NCBI GenBank assembly: GCA_009777005.1
Contig: WRMT01000072.1
Coordinates: 1-11,348, forward strand
From: Methanobrevibacter sp.
GTDB lineage: Archaea > Methanobacteriota > Methanobacteria > Methanobacteriales > Methanobacteriaceae
Length of the DNA stretch: 11,348 nucleotides
Reading direction: 5' to 3'
A program made the position numbers and the translations under genes. Positions 6,889 through 11,348 of this stretch are shown piece after piece. Numbering within the stretch: position 1 is the stretch's first letter; each line of letters opens with the position of its first letter. Under the pieces are notes generated by a model. The model was not told where the DNA came from. It made no database searches and saw only the letters and a program-made list of their open reading frames with translations.

Positions 6889-7488
6889 TTAACTAGCTCT
6901 ATTTCTAATTGCCTTTTTAGAGTACTCTTCCCCTAAATCTAAAAAATCAAAAATATATTCATCTTTCACTGCTAAAATAGCACTATTTCTAACTTCAGGA
7001 GAAAGAGTTTTATCATAGTTTGTTTGGTTTATTAAAAATCTTTCATAAGCTTGGCTTTCAATCTGATGGATTAAAACATTTTTTGTCCACCCAAATTTTT
7101 TAGTGGCTAAAATATAGAACTCTCTCATTTGTGAATCTTTACATTTTTGCATGATTAAAATATGTTTTGTCCAACTAATTTCTCCAACCAATGGTTGTAG
7201 TTTTTCATTATCATGATATTCTTTATAAAATTTAGCCATATTCCAAAGATTTCTTTCTGAAAACCCTTTAATTCCAGGAAATTCATTTTGTAATTCTAAA
7301 GATAATGATTTAACAATAAATTTTCCCCAACTTTCATCAGCCAGTATTATTGATTTTCCTATTTCCCAATAAAGATTAATTAACTCTTTATTGACTGTTT
7401 TTAAGGCAGTGTATTGTGATTGTCTAATCTTTTCTTTTATATCTTTTATAAATTCTTTTTGTTCATTATTTAAAAGTATATCATTCAC
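6889..7488 (-). CDS. N-terminal half of the split DUF1016 gene
   Basis: This frame encodes the DUF1016 N-terminal domain: a helical region with NKELINLYWEIGKSI, GFSERNLWNMAKFYKEY, GEISWTKHILIMQKCKD and FGWTKNVLIHQIE. Such regions are thought to bind DNA or mediate oligomerisation. It ends early at 6889 because of the frameshift at 6914-6918. I prefer the GTG at 7488, which follows GGTGGTGAT closely. The ATG at 7515 gives nine more residues but has no ribosome site and sits inside a palindrome. The length is 199 residues from GTG. Confidence 0.75.
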   Translation of the reverse strand: MNDILLNNEQKEFIKDIKEKIRQSQYTALKTVNKELINLYWEIGKSIILADESWGKFIVKSLSLELQNEFPGIKGFSERNLWNMAKFYKEYHDNEKLQPLVGEISWTKHILIMQKCKDSQMREFYILATKKFGWTKNVLIHQIESQAYERFLINQTNYDKTLSPEVRNSAILAVKDEYIFDFLDLGEEYSKKAIRNRAS

Positions 7489-7506
7489 ATTATCACCACC
7501 AAAAAA

Positions 7507-7523
7507 TGCAACCAATGGTTGCA
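7507..7523. promoter_or_regulatory. Perfect palindrome at the DUF1016 start, possible operator
   Basis: TGCAACCA-A-TGGTTGCA has 8-base arms around one central base, in the leader just before the ribosome site of the DUF1016 gene. A TATA-like TTTATAAT (minus strand, 7574-7581) lies about 55 bases upstream of it. The core CAACCAATGGTTG recurs inside the same gene at 7185-7197. An operator role is inferred from symmetry and position only. Confidence 0.4.
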
Positions 7524-8141
7524 GTATTTTATTAAATTATCTTAAAAAAGTAATAAAAAAAATTTATTAAATTATTATAAATTCATCAATACTATTAGTT
7601 TTTAAGATTCTTTTATCTTAGTTTAATCACTATCACTTACAACATAAACCTTGAAAACTACTTTTGAAGTTTTTGATGATACAATTTAACAAAATTTTTT
7701 TTATTTTAATTAACTTATTCTAAATTTTAATTTTTCTCATGAAAAAAAAATTATTATTATACACTATTATTTTTCTTGAAAGAAAATATTCTATTTTATT
7801 AAGTAATTTTATTTAAATTGAACAAGGAGTATATTCATTTAAAGAAAATTATTATTTTAAAACTTTATTTTCTAGAATATATAGTATTCGACAAAACTTT
7901 TGAAAATGTCAATCTTGATTAATTTATCAATTTTATTTAATAAAATAGGATTTAAATGGTTTTAAATAAGTTTAAAATTATCATCATTTTTAAATCAAAT
8001 GTCGAGTACTATACACTCTTCTTTATATATTTTTTATCTAATTAATATTTATTTATTAATATATTTTTTTTAAACTTTTTTTTTTTTTTTGAAAGTTTAG
8101 GTGGTAGCTTTTAGGTTACACTTTAGAAAAATTTAGTAAGC
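7524..8141. other. AT-rich gap between the nuclease gene and hdrC
   Basis: There is no convincing gene on either strand. The gap contains the DUF1016 promoter region at the left, an inverted-repeat unit at 7880-8013, a T15 run (8076-8090) flanked by AAACTTT/AAAGTTT arms (8072-8078 and 8092-8098), and at the right the approach to the hdrC promoter. It appears to be the border between the variable region and the core hdr operon. Confidence 0.55.
7880..8013. repeat. 134-base unit bounded by 14-base inverted repeats (MITE-like)
   Basis: TATAGTATTCGACA at 7880-7893 is the reverse complement of TGTCGAGTACTATA at 8000-8013 except at one base. These arms are more GC-rich than their surroundings, so chance is less likely. 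The 106 bases between carry no ORF. I see no clear target-site duplication outside the arms. It may be a small non-autonomous element or a pair of protein-binding sites. Confidence 0.5.
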
Positions 8142-8149
8142 TTTATATA
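8142..8149 (+). promoter_or_regulatory. TATA box of the hdrC-hdrB operon
   Basis: TTTATATA, preceded by GTAAGC, is a textbook archaeal TATA box. It predicts a transcription start near 8170 and a leader of about 45 bases to the ATG at 8217, containing AGGTG at 8203-8207. Confidence 0.7.
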
Positions 8150-8216
8150 TGCTATGTTCAAATGTTATAACAAGGACTTGAGGTATTGACCTGTGATGTC
8201 CAAGGTGTGTTTTTCA

Positions 8217-9164
8217 ATGTCTGTGTTAGAACGTCTAAAAGCTTTCCTTACTGGAGCTAAAAATGATGTATCTGAGAATAAATCTGATAAAGAAGTATTA
8301 AATCAAAAGAAACCTGAGAAAACAAAGGATGATTTAAAATCAAAACAGACATCTTCAAAAGATACAAATGAAAAAGAAAAAACCGATTCTTCTATAGCTG
8401 AAACTTCTGAAAACGAAGAAGTAGCTGAAACTTCCCAACCCGAAGAAGTAGCTGAAACTTCTGAAAGTGAAGAAGTAGCTGAAACTTCTGAAAGCGAAGA
8501 AACAACTGTTGAAGAAACTATGGAAGAACCTTCTGAAAGTTCAGATGTCGATGAAGAAGAACTTGAAGAAGAAGATGAAAACGATAAAAAAGATGAGAAA
8601 GATAATATGACCCTATTAGATGAAGAAAATGGAAAATTAACATTAGATAGCGTTGATCCAGATTTCACTCAAATTTTCATTGATGCTGGTATTGATACTG
8701 TAGAACATTGTTTCCAATGTGGTACTTGTACTGGTGGATGTCCTTCTGGAAGAAGAACTCCTTATAGGATTAGACAAATAGTTAGAAAATGTCTAATGGG
8801 ATTAAAAGATGAAGTAATTTCTGATGATGCATTATGGATGTGTACTACTTGTTACACTTGCCAAGAAAGATGTCCAAGAGAAATTAAAATAGTCGAAATT
8901 GTAAAAATGGCTCGTAATATTGCTGCAGAAAATGGCTTCATGGCTCCTGCACATAAAGCTACTGGTTCTTTTGTTATAAAAACTGGACATGGTGTACCTA
9001 TTAATGATGCAACCATGGAACTTAGAAAAAGAGTCGGACTTGGTGAATTACCACCAACTACTCATTCTTTCCCAGAAGCATTAGAAGAAGTACAAAAAAT
9101 ATGTGAAGCTACTGGATTCAATGACTTAATTGGTTTCAACAAAGAAACTGGAGAGCTTGAATAA
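8217..9164 (+). CDS. hdrC: CoB-CoM heterodisulfide reductase subunit C with acidic N-terminal extension
   Basis: HdrC is the cytoplasmic iron-sulfur subunit that passes electrons from HdrA to HdrB for reduction of the CoM-S-S-CoB heterodisulfide in methanogenesis. Two [4Fe-4S] motifs are visible from the ATG at 8217: CFQCGTCTGGCP (Cys 165, 168, 171, 175) and CTTCYTCQERCP (Cys 209, 212, 215, 219). They are followed by the conserved KTGHGVPINDATMELRKRVG and PPTTHSFPEALEEVQK. The protein has 315 residues, whereas the family is near 185. The normal start matches the Met at 8607 (MTLLDEENGKL), so about 130 residues are extra. These begin MSVLERLKAFLTGAK, then become a Lys/Ser/Glu-rich disordered stretch with 9-residue repeats. 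ATG 8217 has AGGTG nine bases upstream. GTG 8193 and ATG 8196 are alternatives. hdrB follows 69 bases later; hdrA is not in the window. Confidence 0.95.
   Translation: MSVLERLKAFLTGAKNDVSENKSDKEVLNQKKPEKTKDDLKSKQTSSKDTNEKEKTDSSIAETSENEEVAETSQPEEVAETSESEEVAETSESEETTVEETMEEPSESSDVDEEELEEEDENDKKDEKDNMTLLDEENGKLTLDSVDPDFTQIFIDAGIDTVEHCFQCGTCTGGCPSGRRTPYRIRQIVRKCLMGLKDEVISDDALWMCTTCYTCQERCPREIKIVEIVKMARNIAAENGFMAPAHKATGSFVIKTGHGVPINDATMELRKRVGLGELPPTTHSFPEALEEVQKICEATGFNDLIGFNKETGELE
8397..8501 (+). repeat. 27-base in-frame tandem repeats inside hdrC
   Basis: About 3.9 copies of a 27-base unit begin GCTGAAACTTCT at 8397, 8424, 8451 and 8478. They encode the nonapeptide AETSxxEEV. Units differ mainly at the variable codons (ENE, QPE, ESE, ESE) and by synonymous changes. 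They expand the disordered acidic extension of HdrC and could vary in copy number between strains. Confidence 0.9.
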
Positions 9165-9233
9165 ATAGCTAAGCATTAATAGAGTAATATTTTAGCTGAA
9201 TAATTATTATGATTATTAATGGAGACATAAAAA

Positions 9234-10139
9234 ATGGAAATTGCATATTTCTTAGGTTGTATTATGAACAACCGTTATCCTGGAATTGAAAAAGCAACAA
9301 GAATTTTATTCGATAAACTTAATATTGAACTTAATGATATGGCTGGAGCATCTTGCTGTCCTGCTCCTGGGGTATTTGGTTCTTTTGATAAAAAAACATG
9401 GGCTTCAATAGCTGCTCGTAACATTACCATAGCTGAAGACATGGGTTCAGACATCATGACTGAATGTAATGGTTGTTTTGGTTCATTATTTGAAACTAAT
9501 CACATGTTAAAACATGATGAAGAAATGAAAGATGAAATTAACGAAGTTTTAGCTGAAGCTGGAAGAGAATTTAAAGGAACAGTTAATGTAAGACACTTTG
9601 CTGAAATCTTATACAATGAAGTTGGTCTTGATAAATTAGCAGATCTTGTTGATAATCCATTAGATTTGAATGTAGCTGTTCACTATGGATGCCATTTCCT
9701 CAAACCAACTGAAGAAATCCAGATTGATAATGCAGAAAAGCCAACTATATTAGATAATATTGTTGAAGCTACTGGTGCTAAATCTGTACCTTACAAAGAC
9801 AAAATGCTCTGTTGTGGTGCAGGTGGAGGACTTAGATCAAGAGATATTGATGTAACTTTAAGTTTCACCAAAGAAAAGCTCGATAATATGACTGCTGCTG
9901 GTGTAGATGCTATTGTAAATGTCTGCCCATTCTGTCACTTACAATTTGATGTAGGTCAAACAGAAGTTAACAAAAAATACGGTACTAACTTTGCAATACC
10001 TGTTTTCCACTTAGCTCAGTTATTAGGTTTAGCTATTGGATTAGGTTCTAATGAATTAACATTAGATTCTCATTTAATTGATACAGATCCAGCTCTTGCA
10101 AAATTAGTTGCTGCATCTGATAAAGCTACTGGAGAATAA
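9234..10139 (+). CDS. hdrB: CoB-CoM heterodisulfide reductase subunit B
   Basis: HdrB is the catalytic subunit that cleaves the CoM-S-S-CoB disulfide on two noncubane [4Fe-4S] clusters in the cytoplasm. Both cysteine-rich CCG-type motifs are complete: Cys9, Cys41-Cys42 (ASCCPAPG), Cys78 and Cys81 (ECNGC), then Cys153 (YGCHF), Cys193-Cys194 (LCCGAGGG), Cys231 and Cys234 (VCPFC). At 301 residues it has the expected family length. GGAG (9221-9224) lies nine bases before the ATG. The gene follows hdrC on the same strand with no promoter evident between them, and a strong oligo-T terminator follows, so hdrCB form one unit. In methanogens without cytochromes, HdrBC work with HdrA and the [NiFe]-hydrogenase MvhADG in flavin-based electron bifurcation; those genes are elsewhere. 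Confidence 0.97.
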   Translation: MEIAYFLGCIMNNRYPGIEKATRILFDKLNIELNDMAGASCCPAPGVFGSFDKKTWASIAARNITIAEDMGSDIMTECNGCFGSLFETNHMLKHDEEMKDEINEVLAEAGREFKGTVNVRHFAEILYNEVGLDKLADLVDNPLDLNVAVHYGCHFLKPTEEIQIDNAEKPTILDNIVEATGAKSVPYKDKMLCCGAGGGLRSRDIDVTLSFTKEKLDNMTAAGVDAIVNVCPFCHLQFDVGQTEVNKKYGTNFAIPVFHLAQLLGLAIGLGSNELTLDSHLIDTDPALAKLVAASDKATGE

Positions 10140-10140
10140 T

Positions 10141-10200
10141 TTTTCCAACTTTCTTTTTTTAATTTTCTTTTTTTTTTTTTTTTATTTTTTTTACTTTTCT
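10141..10200 (+). terminator. Oligo-T terminator after hdrB
   Basis: Directly after the stop come long T tracts, including an uninterrupted run of more than 15 T near 10168-10184, with more T-rich DNA to about 10260. This is the expected form of an archaeal intrinsic terminator and no stem-loop is needed. Confidence 0.7.
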
Positions 10201-10315
10201 AAATTTTTTTAATTATCTTAATTTTCTATTATTTTAATTTTCTATTATTTTTTTTATAAATCATTAGTAATACTTTTTTTTATTTTTTAAGATAAAAACT
10301 TAATACTTCCGATAG

Positions 10316-10328
10316 AAATCTTTATATA
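10316..10328 (+). promoter_or_regulatory. BRE/TATA promoter of the small two-gene unit
   Basis: GAAATCTTTATATATT combines a purine-rich BRE-like stretch with TTTATATA (10321-10328). It predicts a start near 10350 and a leader of about 75 bases before the ATG at 10425. Confidence 0.6.
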
Positions 10329-10424
10329 TTTTGCAGTACAATATAATAATAGGAAGAAAAAGTAAGTTATAAAAATTGAGTTATTAAAACTAATAATATA
10401 ATTTGCTTAAAAAGGTGATTAAAC

Positions 10425-10505
10425 ATGATAAAAATAATATTAATGGTTCTATTATTAATATTAACAACAATCAATACAATATTAATATTTAAAAGATCCA
10501 AATAA
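10425..10505 (+). CDS. 26-residue single-span membrane peptide
   Basis: A very good ribosome site, GGTGATT (10414-10420), stands four bases before ATG. The peptide begins MIKIILMVLLLILTTINTIL and ends IFKRSK: one hydrophobic helix followed by a positive tail, so it probably inserts in the membrane with the C-terminus inside. A TATA box lies about 100 bases upstream, and the next gene begins 14 bases downstream with its own GGAG, so the two are likely cotranscribed. I know no family for it. A small regulatory or toxin-like peptide is possible but speculative. The strong translation signals are the main evidence that it is real. Confidence 0.6.
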   Translation: MIKIILMVLLLILTTINTILIFKRSK

Positions 10506-10518
10506 AGGAGAGATAATA

Positions 10519-10869
10519 ATGAGTATTAGACTCAAAGAAGACACAATACAAGGTTTCAGAGAAATAAAACAATTATATGATCTTAAATCTTTAGATGAAG
10601 CAGCAAAACTAGCAATCAAAAACACACCTTTAAGACACTCCTATGAAACCGAACCACCAGCCCTAGTACTGCCTAATAAAAACGATCCTGGTGATGATTT
10701 ATTTATCACCTGGTCGGATTTAAAAAACAGTGAAACAAGTAAAGAATGGGGCGACTTGAAAAATAATGAAATTGTAGCTACAGTATTGTTTAAAGATGAT
10801 TATGGTGTTTTAATAAGATTTAGGGATTCTAATCAAGAAATTTATATTGATTATTACAGGTTTATTTAA
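10519..10869 (+). CDS. Small protein with ribbon-helix-helix-like N-terminus
   Basis: This 116-residue protein has GGAG (10507-10510) eight bases before its ATG. Residues 1-35 (MSIRLKEDT, then IQGFREIKQLYDLKSLDEAA) have the strand-helix-helix pattern of CopG/Arc-type DNA-binding proteins, in which such dimers bind operators. The middle (38-82) is Pro-, Asp- and Asn-rich and probably loose. The C-terminus (EIVATVLFKDDYGVLIRFRD, then IYIDYYRFI) looks like a small beta sheet. I do not recognise the full-length family. The link with the membrane peptide directly upstream suggests a regulator/partner pair, an inference. Codon use is slightly richer in C (ACC, GCC, CTC) near residues 40-60 than in neighbouring genes. 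Confidence 0.7.
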   Translation: MSIRLKEDTIQGFREIKQLYDLKSLDEAAKLAIKNTPLRHSYETEPPALVLPNKNDPGDDLFITWSDLKNSETSKEWGDLKNNEIVATVLFKDDYGVLIRFRDSNQEIYIDYYRFI

Positions 10870-10914
10870 TAGTATTTTTTTCAATTTTTTTTAATTATCT
10901 TAAATTTTTTTATA
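10870..10914 (+). terminator. T-rich terminator between convergent genes
   Basis: Right after the stop of the 116-residue protein there are T7, T8 and T7 runs separated by short spacers. This fits archaeal U-rich termination on the plus strand. The minus-strand gene ends at 10930, so the two genes converge here. Confidence 0.55.
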
Positions 10915-10929
10915 TTTCTTATATTTTTT

Positions 10930-11097
10930 CTAATTTTTGAATTGTTCCATTGAAATAAAGAAAAATATGATTCCTGCTATAACAAATAATAAAGAAGCAG
11001 TTACTGATCTCATAGCATAATAATTTATCACGATATTTACTAAACCACTTATTATCATGACTATGCTTGCATATTTTAAAATTTTTTTTTCATTCAT
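10930..11097 (-). CDS. 55-residue protein with two membrane spans
   Basis: The ATG at 11097 follows AGGAGTGA (11103-11110) with five bases between. The translation starts MNEKKILKYASIVMIISGLV and ends FFFISMEQFKN at TAG 10930-10932. Two hydrophobic helices are visible, about residues 8-27 and 33-50, separated by a short NYYAMRS turn, giving a hairpin in the membrane. No family is recognised and no catalytic residues are apparent. It is transcribed toward the 116-residue gene. The good ribosome site and clean hydropathy pattern support it as a real gene. The function is unknown. Confidence 0.6.
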   Translation of the reverse strand: MNEKKILKYASIVMIISGLVNIVINYYAMRSVTASLLFVIAGIIFFFISMEQFKN

Positions 11098-11150
11098 GCT
11101 TTTCACTCCTCTAAAATAATAGAATGTTTATTCAATTTTTTTTATTATTG

Positions 11151-11167
11151 AGTATTTTTTTATAGAG
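11151..11167 (-). promoter_or_regulatory. Candidate TATA box for the 55-residue membrane protein
   Basis: Minus-strand CTCTATAAAAAAATACT lies about 60 bases before the ATG at 11097 and predicts a leader of about 35-40 bases. Confidence 0.4.
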
Positions 11168-11348
11168 TATTATATCTTTTTGAAATTTTTGAGTAAAATT
11201 TTTCAACTATAATCTCAAAGGGAGTTTGAATGAAATTATTAAAAAAAAATTAATTAATTCTCTAAAAATATATTTTATTTATCTTTAATTTTTAAATTAA
11301 TGATTAATATTTCTTTCTTTTAAAAAATATAAATTATAATTATTTTGT

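Larger units (their letters stand above)
6459..7488 (-). pseudogene. DUF1016/YhcG-family PD-(D/E)XK nuclease, split by one-base frameshift
   Basis: Two adjacent frames together make one DUF1016 (YhcG) protein. The 5' part ends LDLGEEYSKKAIRNRAS-stop at 6889. If one A is removed from the A5 run of the coding strand (plus-strand T5, 6914-6918), the reading becomes GEEYSKRQLEIELVKNIRKF, then LLEMGSQFAFIG, exactly the continuous family pattern across the junction. The restored protein would be about 342 residues, near the usual family length of 330-350. DUF1016 proteins are putative structure-specific DNA nucleases often found beside restriction-modification genes. The fault may be a true inactivating insertion, phase variation in the homopolymer, or a sequencing error. 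I see no classical slippery heptamer for the required +1 shift. Confidence 0.85.

Noticed and set aside
6889..6924. Programmed ribosomal frameshift in the DUF1016 gene
   Set aside because: Restoring the frame needs a +1 shift. The A-run would rather favour -1, and no stimulatory structure or stop-proximal +1 motif is evident.
8397..8501. Repeat array considered as CRISPR
   Set aside because: The units are directly adjacent without spacers, in frame, and encode a peptide repeat.
8303..8668. 121-residue Ser-rich ORF on the minus strand inside hdrC
   Set aside because: It is the antisense shadow of the Glu-rich repeat region (GAA read backward gives TTC, and Ser codons arise from the repeats). 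It has no ribosome site and no protein-like composition.
9275..9457. 60-residue ORF on the minus strand inside hdrB
   Set aside because: Antisense shadow of the highly conserved hdrB coding frame without its own signals.
11230..11253. Short ORF MKLLKKN behind GGGAG (11220-11224)
   Set aside because: It has only seven codons before TAA in an AT-rich tail. The ribosome-site match alone is too weak to support a gene, though a truncated gene start cannot be excluded.

Overview
The window looks like a very AT-rich chromosome segment of a Methanobacteriales methanogen, most likely Methanobrevibacter or a close relative. The reasons are a typical soluble heterodisulfide reductase hdrC-hdrB pair, archaeal TATA-box promoters of the TTTATATA type, Shine-Dalgarno sites (GGTGAT, GGAGGT, AGGTG) and U-rich terminators. 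The species is an inference; no rRNA or tRNA is present.

Layout. At 1-461 there is a small broken gene with an in-frame TGA, perhaps an ATPase remnant. At 465-3404 (-) lies a 979-residue fusion. Its N-terminal two thirds follow a type I restriction methylase subunit (HsdM), but both catalytic motifs are destroyed. It continues into a half-HsdS-like segment and ends in a helical domain with an R-x4-H HEPN signature plus a beta-rich tail. No hsdR or separate hsdS is visible. A 774-base AT-rich gap with a 30-base tandem repeat separates it from a divergent macro-domain gene (4179-4814, +). Next come a 66-base direct duplication, a small membrane-anchored protein that appears to start at an AUA codon (4926-5432, -), a short TGT/ArcS-like protein (5608-6342, -), and a DUF1016/YhcG-type PD-(D/E)XK nuclease gene broken by a one-base frameshift (6459-7488, -).

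A 700-base AT-rich gap holding a 134-base inverted-repeat unit leads to the core operon hdrC-hdrB (8217-10139, +), with a TATA box and a long oligo-T terminator. HdrC carries an unusual acidic, repeat-bearing N-terminal extension of about 130 residues. Downstream are a two-gene transcription unit, a 26-residue membrane peptide plus a 116-residue protein with a ribbon-helix-helix-like N-terminus (10425-10869, +), and a convergent 55-residue two-span membrane protein (10930-11097, -).

How it fits together. HdrC and HdrB are the electron-transfer and disulfide-reducing subunits of the CoM-S-S-CoB heterodisulfide reductase used in methanogenesis. The left two thirds of the window read as an accessory, defence-like region in partial decay, with a dead methylase/HEPN fusion, a macro domain, a broken nuclease and remnants. 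The fusion protein at 465-3404 is the best candidate for an undescribed system: a DNA-recognition platform without modification activity coupled to a possible RNase effector.
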